DNA from: Pectinatus sp.
GTDB lineage: Bacteria > Bacillota > Negativicutes > Selenomonadales > Selenomonadaceae
Reading direction: 5' to 3'
Length of the DNA stretch: 64,000 nucleotides
NCBI GenBank assembly: GCA_020025075.1
Contig: JAHHSR010000002.1
Coordinates: 1 to 64,000 of the forward strand
Shown: positions 25,086 through 34,525 of the stretch, one piece after another
Layout: every line of letters starts with the position of its first letter
Position numbering within the stretch: the stretch's first letter is position 1
The notes under the pieces: generated by a model
The model's database searches: none
The model's input: only the letters and a program-made list of their open reading frames with translations
What the model was told of the DNA's origin: nothing
Position numbers and translations under genes: made by a program

Positions 25086-25087
25086 TA

Positions 25088-25118
25088 TAAAAGAGCCGGC
25101 AAATTGCCGGCTCTTTTA
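25088..25118. terminator. Terminator after dcuB
   Basis: AAAAGAGCCGGC, AAATT loop, GCCGGCTCTTTT. The A/T-rich flanks make it usable from both directions, so it also serves the minus-strand tRNA. Confidence 0.85.
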
Positions 25119-25154
25119 AAATAAAAAACGCTACCGAAGTAGCGTTAATTTCAA

Positions 25155-25231
25155 TGGTCGGAACGACTGGATTTGAACCAGCGACCCCTACCACCCCAAG
25201 GTAGTGCTCTACCAAGCTGAGCCACGTCCCG
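25155..25231 (-). tRNA. tRNA-Pro (anticodon GGG)
   Basis: A 77-nt cloverleaf on the minus strand. The acceptor stem CGGGACG pairs with CGTTCCG, the D-arm is GCTCAGCTTGGTAGAGC, and the anticodon stem CTACC/GGTAG encloses loop TTGGGGT (positions 34-36 GGG). The T-arm has GGTTCAAATCC and CCA is encoded. It reads CCC and CCU codons. Confidence 0.93.
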
Positions 25232-25330
25232 AATAACAAGTAATATTATAAATAGGTAAAGAACAATTGTCAAGTTAATTTTCTTTCCAACCTATAAAAT
25301 TAACTAATCCACCAGCCAGAGATGATGTGC

Positions 25331-25336
25331 TATAAT
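25331..25336 (+). promoter_or_regulatory. Extended -10 promoter of pdxK
   Basis: TGCTATAAT with the TG of an extended -10 and no recognisable -35, 38 bases before the start codon. Confidence 0.5.
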
Positions 25337-25374
25337 ATCTTCTGTAAAGCATTTACTGCAAGGGAGGTTTTTAT

Positions 25375-26193
25375 ATGTCCGAAACAAAACAAGCCGCATC
25401 TTTTAAGGCCCTAACTATTGCTGGTTCCGATACTTCTGGTGCCGCTGGCATGGAGGCCGACTTAAAGACCTTTGAGGAGCTCGGCGTCTATGGCATGACA
25501 GCCCTCACTGTAATCGTTGCGCAAAACCCTGCTGATTGGGCACACGATATCTTCCCCATCGATTTAAAGACGGTAGAAAGACAAATTGCCACGACAGCAG
25601 GTGGTATCAAGCCTGATGCCATGAAAACTGGCATGCTTGGCTCCGCCGCACTCGTCGAGCTCGTCGTCGATTCCATTCAGAAATACCAACTCAAAAACGT
25701 CGTCATCGACCCCGTCATGGTCTGCAAGGGCATTGATACGATTATGGTGCCCGAAGCGGCGCACGCCATCAAGATGCGCCTCGTCAAATATGCCGATGTC
25801 ATCACGCCGAATACGTTTGAAGCTGCCTATCTTGCTGACATGGAAAAAGTGACAACACTTGACGAAATAAAAGAAGCTGCCACAAAAATTCACGCCCTCG
25901 GCGCACGCAATGTCATCATCAAATCCGGCAGCCGCACGGATAGTGACATGATGACCGACGTACTCTTCGACGGCAAGGACTTTACCATTGAAGAAAAGAA
26001 AAAAATCCCCAACGCTTTCAATAGCGGCGCAGGCTGCTCCTTCTCTGCGGCCATTACGGCTGGCCTTGCCAAAGGCAAAGGCATACAAGAAGCATTTGCT
26101 GACGCGCAGTGCTTTATGGATAAGATTGTCGCCTATTCTTTTAGACTAAACCAATATACAGGCTCTTTGTGTCACTGGGCACACCGCTTCTAA
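25375..26193 (+). CDS. pdxK: Pyridoxal/pyridoxine kinase (ThiD-like)
   Basis: 272 residues from ATG 25375 (AGGGAGG). Phosphorylates pyridoxal or pyridoxine to the B6 cofactor form. Belongs to the ribokinase fold with AGSDTSGAAG and ADLKTFEELGVYGMTA; the C-terminal anion-hole region reads NSGAGCSFSAAI. The VIVAQNP...HDIFPI stretch is more like Bacillus PdxK than like hydroxymethylpyrimidine kinase ThiD, but dual activity is possible. Single-gene unit with its own promoter and terminator. Confidence 0.85.
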   Translation: MSETKQAASFKALTIAGSDTSGAAGMEADLKTFEELGVYGMTALTVIVAQNPADWAHDIFPIDLKTVERQIATTAGGIKPDAMKTGMLGSAALVELVVDSIQKYQLKNVVIDPVMVCKGIDTIMVPEAAHAIKMRLVKYADVITPNTFEAAYLADMEKVTTLDEIKEAATKIHALGARNVIIKSGSRTDSDMMTDVLFDGKDFTIEEKKKIPNAFNSGAGCSFSAAITAGLAKGKGIQEAFADAQCFMDKIVAYSFRLNQYTGSLCHWAHRF

Positions 26194-26204
26194 AATACAT
26201 TCAC

Positions 26205-26240
26205 ATAAAAAAAGCGAGCGCTTGGCGCTCGCCTTTTTTA
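26205..26240. terminator. Bidirectional terminator, pdxK / MCP
   Basis: GCGAGCGC, TTG, GCGCTCGC flanked by an A run and a T run, between two converging genes. Confidence 0.85.
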
Positions 26241-26249
26241 TGCTTTTTT

Positions 26250-27977
26250 TTATATCTTAAACTTGCCGATAGCTCCTTGCAGTTCTTCAGCCATCTCTGC
26301 CAGGCCTTGACTTGCCGAAGCAATTTCTTCAATTGAAGCCGATTGCTGCTGTGTTGCCGCCGAAATAGTCTGCGTTTCTTCTGAAGATTTCTTGCTTTCA
26401 GCATCAATCTGTTCAGCCGAAACAACGGTCTTGCCGATAATTTCTTCTACCTGTTCGGCACTGGCAGAAATATCGCGCAACTGGCCATTGATTGCGACAA
26501 CCATTGAGACAATTTGACTAAAAGTAGCACCAGCCGCAGCTACTACACCTGCTCCCGTGTGTACTTCCGTCTTGCTGTCGCTCATAAAGGAGACCGCACT
26601 ATCCGTCTTTTGCTGGACATGTTCGATAAGGTCGGTAATCTGCTTGGCAGCATTTTGCGACTGCTCAGCAAGCTTTCTCACCTCTTCAGCAACAACGGCA
26701 AAGCCCTTGCCCGCTTCACCAGCACGCGCCGCCTCGATAGCAGCATTCAAAGCCAAAAGATTTGTCTGTCCGGCTATACCCGAAATGACATCGACAATTT
26801 GGCCAATCTGCTTTGATTCTTCTTCCAAATCGGCAATAACCGAAGCAGTTGAGGTCGTCTTATCCTCAATGACTTTCATTTGGCTCACAGCATGTTCTAT
26901 TGACTTTTCGCCATCGCCGGCAGCATTGGACATCTTGTCTGCTGCATCGGCGACTTGATGCGAGTTTTCATTGGCCTTTTGCACGGCTTCAGAAATTTTC
27001 TTAATCATTTCAGTAACGGAATTTATCTGCGTGAGCTGCTTTTCTGCACTATCGGCAACAGACGTGACGGAATTTGCCACCTGATTGGAAGCCTGAGCCG
27101 ATTGTTGGGCACTTTGATTGAGTCCATCAGTAGAAGAGACGAGCCTTTGCGCTACTTCCGTAAGCTGACGCAAAAGCTTGGAAACATTTACCTGCAGCTT
27201 TTGCATGCCGCGCAATACCTCGCCAAATTCGTTATTCACGTTAAGCATTTCTGATGGCACCTTTACAGAAAAATTGCCTTCTGAAATGGTATCAATATAG
27301 CTTACAATATTGCCAATGCCGGTAGAAATCTGACGTACGATAAGCCAGGCGAGCAAAACACCCAAAAAGACAGCACTGCAGGTAATAAGCGCCAAAATAA
27401 CTTGCGCTTTAGCTGCACTTTGTTCATTTTCCTGATTTATTTTCTGTGCTTCTTCAACAGCTTTTCCTCGTACTATTGCAACATTTTTATTAAATTTATC
27501 AACAAAAGATACGCCATTTTTCATATAGTAGGCAAATGCCTTCTGCTTGGCGTCAGGCTTATTTTCCAAAGCCATTTCAATGACGCGCGCGCGTACGACG
27601 CGATATTGCTTTTCCATCTGCTTTAAGTCTTCAAATTGGGCACGTACGGGTGCCGAAAGTTCATTAGCAGGCACCGAGGCCAAGGCAGTATCGAGCTTGA
27701 CATCGTCCTTTTTTATAAGGCCTTGCACTTCCTGCACTAACGAAGGGTCGCTTGTAATCATGAGCACGTAAACATACGAGTCGATGTTGCGCGCTATAAA
27801 GCGAGCATCATCAAGCGAACGCACCGTATGCATGCTCATATTATACATGGTTGACAGTGATTTTCTGGCATGATACTGAAAATAATAGCTAACCGAGCCA
27901 ATGCCGATAATGCCCACCAAAAGCACCACTGCCATCATGATGAGCTTATTTTTTACCTTCACATTGTTAAAAAGCAA
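26250..27977 (-). CDS. Methyl-accepting chemotaxis protein
   Basis: 575 residues from TTG 27977 (GGAGGAG). Two membrane segments (about residues 12-32 and 191-213) bracket a periplasmic four-helix-bundle sensor. HAMP follows, then the long coiled-coil signalling domain with the hairpin tip LLALNAAIEAARAGE (about residues 400-415). The ligand is unknown. It signals to CheA/CheW, which are not in this window; CheX proteins lie nearby. Confidence 0.93.
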   Translation of the reverse strand: MLFNNVKVKNKLIMMAVVLLVGIIGIGSVSYYFQYHARKSLSTMYNMSMHTVRSLDDARFIARNIDSYVYVLMITSDPSLVQEVQGLIKKDDVKLDTALASVPANELSAPVRAQFEDLKQMEKQYRVVRARVIEMALENKPDAKQKAFAYYMKNGVSFVDKFNKNVAIVRGKAVEEAQKINQENEQSAAKAQVILALITCSAVFLGVLLAWLIVRQISTGIGNIVSYIDTISEGNFSVKVPSEMLNVNNEFGEVLRGMQKLQVNVSKLLRQLTEVAQRLVSSTDGLNQSAQQSAQASNQVANSVTSVADSAEKQLTQINSVTEMIKKISEAVQKANENSHQVADAADKMSNAAGDGEKSIEHAVSQMKVIEDKTTSTASVIADLEEESKQIGQIVDVISGIAGQTNLLALNAAIEAARAGEAGKGFAVVAEEVRKLAEQSQNAAKQITDLIEHVQQKTDSAVSFMSDSKTEVHTGAGVVAAAGATFSQIVSMVVAINGQLRDISASAEQVEEIIGKTVVSAEQIDAESKKSSEETQTISAATQQQSASIEEIASASQGLAEMAEELQGAIGKFKI

Positions 27978-28238
27978 AATATCTCCTCCACATTTGTTAT
28001 TTGTTTGGTAGTAATTCTATATAAAAATTATTTTCCCTTTTTATTTTTTAATTTTTCTTGCTGATTTTTTATTTTTATTTACTTTTGCTGATAACTTTAT
28101 AAAAGCTAATTTTTTGTGAAATAATACACATAAGTATTTTAGGTATAGCATTGAAAAGATATATGTAGTAATATATATATATTAGTTTTATTATTAATAA
28201 TTTTTGGAATTTTTTTAACATTATGTGAGGTGATTAAA

Positions 28239-29462
28239 TTGGAACTGCTATTAAAAAATGATGTCTGGACTTTAAACCTCGGCATGATTGCCACCTTAGC
28301 CCTAGCGATTTTGCTTTTGTTCTTGGGAAAGTTATTGCGTAAGAAAATTTACTTTCTCGAACGATTCTGCATCCCCGCTCCGGTCATTAGCGGGCTGGTC
28401 TTTTCTTTTCTCACGCTCTTTTTTCATGAGACCAATACCTTTTCCATCAAGATGGACACTCTCTTTCAAGTGCCCTTCATGCTCTTATTTTTTACCTGCA
28501 TTGGCCTTAGTGCGAGCTTAAAGTTCGTCAAAAAAGGCGGCAAGCCCCTCTTAATCTACTGGGTGGCCTGCATCATATTAGTCATTATGCAAAATACCAT
28601 CGGCGCTTTTTTGGCCGGCTTCTTAAAAATTAATCCGCTTTTAGGCATCATGATGGGAGCCGTATCAATGGAAGGCGGCCATGGCACGGCTGCCGCCTTT
28701 GGACCCGTAGCCGAATCGCTCGGCGCTGCTGGGGCAACCACGGTAGGTATTGCCGCCGCTACCTTCGGCCTCGTTTCCGGCGGCCTTATCGGCTCCCCCC
28801 TAGCCAAGCACCTCATTGAGCGCTACAAATTAAAGCCAAGCGGCGAAGACATCAAGGCACACCAAGAAGCAGCACAAGAAAATGCCTCCAGTGCAGCTGA
28901 CACCGATACCATCATGGCTCACCTAGCCGCAATTACCATCTGCATGACCTTAGGCCTTTGCTTTGCTGACTACCTTAAAAGTGCCTTCAACTTCATCATC
29001 CCCAATTACGTCGGCGCCATGTTCACGGCTGTCATCTTTCGCAATCTCAACGACCGCCTGCATTTTCTCAAGCTCCATGCGCTGACCATTGATACGCTCG
29101 GCAATATCGGTCTTGGCATCTTCCTCTCGATGGCGCTCATGACCTTAAAGCTCTGGCAGTTGTCCGAGCTTGCCATCCCCATGCTGGTCATCTTGTTTAC
29201 ACAGGTGCTATTTATCGCCCTTTACTGCCGCTTTGCCGTCTTTTACCTTCTCGGAAAGAATTACGATGCGGCCGTCATCGTCGCCGGCCTTGCTGGGCAT
29301 GGTCTCGGCGCAACTCCTAACGCCATGGCCAATATGACCTCAATCGTCGAGCGCTACGGCCCCTCGGGAAAAGCCTTCCTTGTCGTGCCCCTATGCGGCG
29401 CTTTTCTCGTCGACCTCTTCGGCATTCCTTGCATCGTCTGGTTTCTCAATGCCTTTGCCTGA
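28239..29462 (+). CDS. gltS: Sodium/glutamate symporter
   Basis: 407 residues from TTG 28239, six bases after GAGGTGA; GTG 28230 is too close to that site. About ten hydrophobic segments with GltS repeats: FCIPAPVISGLVF, SMEGGHGTAAAFGP and the second-half counterpart LAGHGLGATPNAMANM. It brings in glutamate with sodium. The upstream spacer to the divergent MCP gene (about 260 bp) is AT-rich with several possible -10 boxes. Confidence 0.9.
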   Translation: MELLLKNDVWTLNLGMIATLALAILLLFLGKLLRKKIYFLERFCIPAPVISGLVFSFLTLFFHETNTFSIKMDTLFQVPFMLLFFTCIGLSASLKFVKKGGKPLLIYWVACIILVIMQNTIGAFLAGFLKINPLLGIMMGAVSMEGGHGTAAAFGPVAESLGAAGATTVGIAAATFGLVSGGLIGSPLAKHLIERYKLKPSGEDIKAHQEAAQENASSAADTDTIMAHLAAITICMTLGLCFADYLKSAFNFIIPNYVGAMFTAVIFRNLNDRLHFLKLHALTIDTLGNIGLGIFLSMALMTLKLWQLSELAIPMLVILFTQVLFIALYCRFAVFYLLGKNYDAAVIVAGLAGHGLGATPNAMANMTSIVERYGPSGKAFLVVPLCGAFLVDLFGIPCIVWFLNAFA

Positions 29463-29595
29463 ATTCATCACGCCCTGTGCAGGAGCCTTCTAAGGGAAAT
29501 TATCGCCAAAAATGCAAATTATGGATATTTTTTGGGGAAATATGCCTTTTTTGCTTTTTAGCCTGCATTACCTTATCGACACATAATTTTTGTGA

Positions 29596-29601
29596 TATAA
29601 T
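29596..29601 (+). promoter_or_regulatory. Promoter of the CheY-CheX/CheX pair
   Basis: TGATATAAT, an extended -10, 129 bases before the start; a weak -35 (TTATCG) lies 17 bases upstream. Confidence 0.5.
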
Positions 29602-29729
29602 ATCTTTGAAAATAGACAGTTTGCCAACTTTGCGCTTGCAAGAACTGTCCTTGCATTCTTCGACCTATCAACTTCTAATTCAAAAGAGAGGTGAAAAACT
29701 GTTGTTTTTTCTATGAGCAACAGGCTAAA

Positions 29730-30590
29730 ATGGCAGCAAAAATCATGATTGTGGACGATTCACCATTTTCTCGGACTTTACTAGGCGATATGCTGCGCGA
29801 AATCGGCTACGAAGTTGTCGGCGAGGCGGATTGCTTGGAAGCGGCTTTAGCCACATACCGTGAAAAAAAGCCCGACATCGTAACAATGGATATAGCAATG
29901 CCTCATGACGATGGCTTTGAAATCAGCAAATGTCTGCTGCATGATGACCCCAATGCTAAGATTATTCTGTCGAGCTCTATCAAGGATGACGATACGGTTC
30001 TCGAAGCTAAGCGACTCGGTATCTGCGGCTATGTACAAAAGCCCGTTGACCCAAAAGCACTGCAGCACGTTATCGAAAAGGTACTCGCACCGGATAACCT
30101 CTATGCAGATTTATCTGCCAAGTGCATCGATATCCTCAAAGAAGCCCTTTCGCAAGACTTTACGCGCATGACAAAGAAGCCTTTAAAGTTTGAAAACAAT
30201 TTTGTCATGAATACAAGCTACGCTTCACGCGGCATTACGGCCGTTGTCGGCATTATCGGCCAGTATTCAGGCACGATTATCGTCGATATGCCCCGCGATA
30301 CAGCCCATAAATTGACAGAGCTCATCTTGCGCCATCCACCGCAAGGTTCCCGTCAAACCTTAGAAATGGTTTCAGAATTTACAAATATCATCGCCGGCAT
30401 GACTTGTTCCATGCTCAACAAAACAGAAACTTCCTTCGGCTTTAAGGTCGCTCCGCCGAGCATCTTCGAAGGCGATTTTGTCGAATTGGTCAGCCCTGGC
30501 ATTCAGATGCAGCACTGCGTCGCTTCCTCTGAATACGGACAGATTTTAGTCAGCATCGGCTTTAAAAGAGGGGCGACACTATGGATGTAA
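29730..30590 (+). CDS. Response-regulator receiver fused to CheX/CheC-like phosphatase domain
   Basis: 286 residues from ATG 29730 (CAGG site; earlier in-frame GTG 29691 adds 13 residues). Residues 1 to about 120 are a CheY-like receiver: acidic pair in MIVDDSPFSRT, phospho-Asp in VTMDIAMPHDDG, Lys in VQKPVD. Residues about 130-286 form a CheX-like domain with EFTNIIAGMTCSMLN, related to the E-N phosphatase helix. A receiver joined to a phosphatase for CheY-P suggests an adaptation or phosphate-sink role in chemotaxis. The next gene encodes a free CheX. Confidence 0.82.
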   Translation: MAAKIMIVDDSPFSRTLLGDMLREIGYEVVGEADCLEAALATYREKKPDIVTMDIAMPHDDGFEISKCLLHDDPNAKIILSSSIKDDDTVLEAKRLGICGYVQKPVDPKALQHVIEKVLAPDNLYADLSAKCIDILKEALSQDFTRMTKKPLKFENNFVMNTSYASRGITAVVGIIGQYSGTIIVDMPRDTAHKLTELILRHPPQGSRQTLEMVSEFTNIIAGMTCSMLNKTETSFGFKVAPPSIFEGDFVELVSPGIQMQHCVASSEYGQILVSIGFKRGATLWM

Positions 30591-31048
30591 ATATCATTAA
30601 TCCTGTCTTGGCCGCATTTAAGGACGTCCTTTCACAAATCGGCTTTCAGACAATTGAAAAGCGCGGTCTTGCTCTTACTGGCTCGACTTTTCCTTATCAG
30701 GGCATCTTGCTCAATATCGCCGTCGTCGGTCCTGTCAAGGGCGTCATCTTAATCGGTATTGACGAAAAGAATGCGGAAAAATGCGCCAGCAAGATGATGA
30801 TGGGCATGCCGGTCGACGAATTAAACGACCTCGCCAAAAGTGCCCTTTCCGAACTTTGCAATATGATTTGCGCTAATGCTTGCACGCAATTTAGCCAGGC
30901 AAATATCAAAGGTCTTGATATTTCACCCCCGACTATCCTGACGAGTAAAGACCCGGCCCAGGCCATGGTGCCTGTACCAGAAACTGTCGTCGTCGACTTT
31001 GGTTGTGATGACGGCATAGAAATAAAACTTTTTATTGGATTAAGCTAA
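30581..31048 (+). CDS. cheX: CheX-family CheY-P phosphatase
   Basis: 155 residues from ATG 30581, overlapping the previous gene by 10 bp. The helix ALSELCNMICANACTQF carries the E..N pair used by CheX to remove phosphate from CheY. The C-terminus is short and acidic. Translational coupling suggests it works with the receiver-CheX protein. Confidence 0.82.
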   Translation: MDVNIINPVLAAFKDVLSQIGFQTIEKRGLALTGSTFPYQGILLNIAVVGPVKGVILIGIDEKNAEKCASKMMMGMPVDELNDLAKSALSELCNMICANACTQFSQANIKGLDISPPTILTSKDPAQAMVPVPETVVVDFGCDDGIEIKLFIGLS

Positions 31049-31065
31049 ATCGCAGCAAAGCAAAA

Positions 31066-31124
31066 GACGGTCTTGCCGCTTTTCGCGCCTATAAGCGCGA
31101 AAGCGGCAAGGCCGCCTTTTTTAT
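31066..31124. terminator. Long bidirectional terminator, cheX / nagA
   Basis: CTTGCCGCTTTTCGCGC and GCGCGAAAGCGGCAAG around a CTATAA loop, ending in a T run; overlaps the nagA stop. Confidence 0.85.
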
Positions 31125-32260
31125 TTTATAGCTTTGCCTCCCAGCCAGGTTGCAATATGGAAAAATTTCTCATCGACCACGACAAGGTCAGCCAATTTTC
31201 CCTTTTCAATGCTCCCGCAATCAAAAAGAGCAAAGCGGCGCGCCGGATTAAGAGAAGCCATATTGACTGCCAAGCGCGGCTTTATACCAAGTACGGTAAT
31301 GAGACGGCGCACTTCCGCTAAAAGCGTCGTTGTACTGCCTGCCAAAGAGCCATTATCAATGCGCGCCACACCGTCTTTGACAGAAAAGGGCAAAGTGCCG
31401 AGCATATAATGTCCGTCGGCAAGGCCGGTCGCACGAATTGCATCGCTGACCAAGATTGTCTTATCATGCGGCTTGCAGCGCAGCAGAACCTGCATGGCGG
31501 GGTTTTTGACGTGAATACCGTCGGCAATGAGCTCAGCAAAAACATCATCGCGAGTAAGAGCTGCGCCGAGCAGATTAGGCTTTCGATGATGAAATTGTGC
31601 CATACCGCAATAGGTATGAATAGAGGCGTCGGCACCGGCATCAAAGCAGGCAGCGGCTTGCTCATAGGTAGCGCTACTATGACCGAGGCCAATCTTTATC
31701 TTTGCCTCGTGCACGGCCCAGCGCGTCAGCTCCGGCGCCTTAGGCTTTTCCGGGGCAATTAGAATTTCACTGACCGGCCCACTATTTAAAATCTGCTCAA
31801 ACTCCGCGCGGCTAAGGTCCCTAATCAAGGACAAATCATGCGCACCACGGTGCTCCTCCGTAAGATATGGACCTTCGATAAACGCTCCTAAAAGGCGCGC
31901 TGTACCCAAAGGGCGAGTAAAACTGCCAATATTGGCTACGGCACGGCAAATATCGGGCACATCGGCCGTAACGGTAGTCGCCAAATACGAGGTTGTGCCA
32001 TTTTGGACGAGAAAACGACCTATTGCCGCCAGCGCCTCAGGCGTAGAATCCATGACATCATATCCCATGGCGCCATGAATATGCGTATCTATGAGGCCCG
32101 GCAAAATCTTAGCGGCACCATAATCGATTTTTTCACAATCATAATAGGCTGCCTCCGTAGCAGGCATGACGGCTAAAATGCGTTCGCCGTCGATGAAAAC
32201 GGCACTATCATGGCATACCCTATCGGGCAAAAATACCTCTTTTGCTATCAACAGCTTCAT
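31121..32260 (-). CDS. nagA: N-acetylglucosamine-6-phosphate deacetylase
   Basis: 379 residues. Removes acetate from GlcNAc-6-P in amino-sugar use and wall recycling. Amidohydrolase motifs: HIHG (residue about 60), EGPYL, GHSSAT, HTYCGM, and the catalytic Asp in LVSDAIRATG. The usual Asn of the H(T/L)(Y/F)N-M substrate motif is Cys here. Last gene of the cyd transcript (12 bp after the ECF component), which is an unusual place; no nagB is present. Confidence 0.88.
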   Translation of the reverse strand: MKLLIAKEVFLPDRVCHDSAVFIDGERILAVMPATEAAYYDCEKIDYGAAKILPGLIDTHIHGAMGYDVMDSTPEALAAIGRFLVQNGTTSYLATTVTADVPDICRAVANIGSFTRPLGTARLLGAFIEGPYLTEEHRGAHDLSLIRDLSRAEFEQILNSGPVSEILIAPEKPKAPELTRWAVHEAKIKIGLGHSSATYEQAAACFDAGADASIHTYCGMAQFHHRKPNLLGAALTRDDVFAELIADGIHVKNPAMQVLLRCKPHDKTILVSDAIRATGLADGHYMLGTLPFSVKDGVARIDNGSLAGSTTTLLAEVRRLITVLGIKPRLAVNMASLNPARRFALFDCGSIEKGKLADLVVVDEKFFHIATWLGGKAIK

Positions 32261-32271
32261 GAAAATCCTCC

Positions 32272-32820
32272 TTAGCGGTTCTTATTTTCAAACAAGTGCT
32301 TAATCGGCTTATATAATAGGGCCGTCAAGACGGAATTAATGGCCGCCTTTAAAAGATTAAAAGGGATAATTGCCGGCAAAATGAGCTCAATGACGCGCTT
32401 TAACGGCGCACCTAAAAAAAGCGGCGTCAAAAAAAGGTTACACGCCACCATGACAGCGGTCATAACCAAACTGCCTGCCAATAAGGACAAATAGGCACCG
32501 CGCTGCGTCCACCAGCGCCTGTAAATAAGCCCCGCCGTAATGACGAAACTACCCGTGGCCATGATGTGCATGATAACGCCTATGGGGCCAGCATCGCCGT
32601 TAATCAAAAGTCCCTGCAAGATGGCAACGCCTACCGTAAGGCCAAGTCCCACCGATGTGCCAAAGGCAAAGGTCGCAATAAAGATTGGTATATCAGCCGG
32701 GTCATAGCGCATAAAAGGCACGGCCGGAATAAGCGGAAAATTAATGACGGCAGCGCCGACGAGCGCCAAGGCTAAGAGCATCGACACAAGCGTCAGCCGC
32801 CTGATTTTTTGACTGTGCAA
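32272..32820 (-). CDS. ECF transporter substrate-binding (S) component, RibU-like
   Basis: 182 residues from TTG 32820, six bases after GGAGG. Six hydrophobic segments; MRYDPADIPIFIATFAFG and the GPIGVIMHIMATGSF region resemble riboflavin S-components. It binds a vitamin and works with shared EcfA/A'/T proteins encoded elsewhere. No FMN riboswitch precedes it: it starts 17 bp after cydC. Riboflavin would suit flavin-dependent respiration but the ligand is not proven. Confidence 0.72.
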   Translation of the reverse strand: MHSQKIRRLTLVSMLLALALVGAAVINFPLIPAVPFMRYDPADIPIFIATFAFGTSVGLGLTVGVAILQGLLINGDAGPIGVIMHIMATGSFVITAGLIYRRWWTQRGAYLSLLAGSLVMTAVMVACNLFLTPLFLGAPLKRVIELILPAIIPFNLLKAAINSVLTALLYKPIKHLFENKNR

Positions 32821-32836
32821 GAAAGACCTCCGTAGT

Positions 32837-34525
32837 TCAGATGAGATTGCGCCTTTGCATCATATCGACAAAGACACCTTTTTTGACGAGCAGCATGACA
32901 GGACTTCCCTCTTCAATGATTTTGCCATCTCCGACAATAAAGATATGGTCAAATCCCATCACACAGGACATATCATGGGTAATTAAAAGCACGCTTTTTT
33001 CTTTCGGCAAGGCATGAATCGTATCAATAATACCCTTGGCCGTAAGTACATCAAGGCCCGCCGTCGGCTCATCGAGGAGCAAAAATGGCGCTTTTTCATC
33101 GGCAAGGGCCAAAGCAAGGGAGAAGCGGCGCCGCTCACCACCTGAAAGCAAACAGCCATTTTGTCCTAGCGGGGCGTCAAGCCCAAGTGTTTCATCGGCA
33201 ATAAAATAATCAAGACCAGCCATCGATAAGGCCTTTGCAATGGCTGCATCATCTATACCTTCATACAAAAGGGCAAAATGCTCTCGCACCGTAAGGTCAA
33301 AAATATACTGGTCTTGCAGCGCTACCCTAATTTTAGAGCGCACTATTACATCGTCTAAGGTATCATAAGGCGCACCCTCTTGATAAATGGCTCCCCCTGA
33401 ATAGGCAAACAACTTCAAAAGCAGCTTTACCAAAGTGCTCTTGCCCGTGCCGCTCGGCCCTGTCAAAACGACCTTTTCGCCCTTGCCTATCAGCATATCC
33501 AAAGATTTATAGACACTTTGCCCCTCAGCATAGCTAAAGCTGAGCTTTTCCACCGCACAGACTTCATTTTCGTCGGCATCATTAGCCGCAGCTGGATAAG
33601 AATCAGAATGGGCCTTTAAAATGGCATCTAAATCGCGCCAGGCAGCCTTAGCCTTTAAGACCTGTTCCCCTAGGCCAGAAAGAGGCACGATGATTTCAAA
33701 AGCTGCCATGCAGGAAAACAAAAGCACTACTGCATCAATCGGCGCTATTTTATCGGGTTCAGCAATAAAAATGAGCAAGAGGGCTAAAACTGCCAGAGCA
33801 CTCACAAATCGCCCATAAGCCAAAGCTGCAGCCGTCAGCTCAAAATCTTCTGTTTCCACTTCATCAAGCCTTGCCGCTTGGCGCAAAGCGCGCTGCGCGC
33901 ACCTGTCGCCATAGCGATAAACGAGCATTTCCCGCGCCCCATCGATAAAGTCCCAAATTTCATCGCTCATCGAAATAGTAGGACGATTGTGCCGTACAAG
34001 GCAGGTGACAGGCACGGCGGCAACGATGAGGGCAAAAGCCACAATTATTATCATGCTTGCCGCAAGACTATAAAAAGAAAGATAGACGACAAGCCCCAGC
34101 ACGACAATCCCCGCTGTAAGAGGCGGCATGAGCACGCGCAAAACTGCATCGCGCAAATCGTCGAGCGCTTTGACAATTAAGTGCAAAAAATCGCCACGGC
34201 GCATCGGTCGACTGGTAAGCGGCAAAGCGGCAATCGCTCGCTCGTAGATGTAAATGCGCAGCTCTTCCCAAATGCGAAAAGCCGCCGTATGGGAAAAATA
34301 GCGCTCTAAATACCGGAAAGACGCGCGAAAAATGCCAAAAGCGCGCACAGCGACGATAGCCGTCGACAAAAGGTAAAGCGGCACCTTGAGGCCAGCACTG
34401 ATAATGAGGTAAGCCGATACCCCCATAAGGCCAATAACGCTGACATTGCAGATGATGCCACAGGTTGCCGCCAAGATGATGCGCGGCCAAAAAGGCTTTA
34501 TTAAGCTGAAAATTGGCGCTTTCAT
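32837..34525 (-). CDS. cydC: Heterodimeric ABC exporter subunit CydC
   Basis: 562 residues: six membrane helices, then an ATPase with Walker A GPSGTGKST (about 355-363), signature LSGGE and Walker B LLLDEPTAG. With CydD it exports cysteine/glutathione and is needed for cytochrome bd assembly. Its ATG overlaps the cydD stop by 4 bp. The order cydA-cydB-cydD-cydC supports the naming of the two subunits. Confidence 0.9.
   Translation of the reverse strand: MKAPIFSLIKPFWPRIILAATCGIICNVSVIGLMGVSAYLIISAGLKVPLYLLSTAIVAVRAFGIFRASFRYLERYFSHTAAFRIWEELRIYIYERAIAALPLTSRPMRRGDFLHLIVKALDDLRDAVLRVLMPPLTAGIVVLGLVVYLSFYSLAASMIIIVAFALIVAAVPVTCLVRHNRPTISMSDEIWDFIDGAREMLVYRYGDRCAQRALRQAARLDEVETEDFELTAAALAYGRFVSALAVLALLLIFIAEPDKIAPIDAVVLLFSCMAAFEIIVPLSGLGEQVLKAKAAWRDLDAILKAHSDSYPAAANDADENEVCAVEKLSFSYAEGQSVYKSLDMLIGKGEKVVLTGPSGTGKSTLVKLLLKLFAYSGGAIYQEGAPYDTLDDVIVRSKIRVALQDQYIFDLTVREHFALLYEGIDDAAIAKALSMAGLDYFIADETLGLDAPLGQNGCLLSGGERRRFSLALALADEKAPFLLLDEPTAGLDVLTAKGIIDTIHALPKEKSVLLITHDMSCVMGFDHIFIVGDGKIIEEGSPVMLLVKKGVFVDMMQRRNLI

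Noticed and set aside
32821..32840. FMN riboswitch before the RibU-like gene
   Set aside because: Only 17 bases separate it from cydC, so there is no room for an aptamer.
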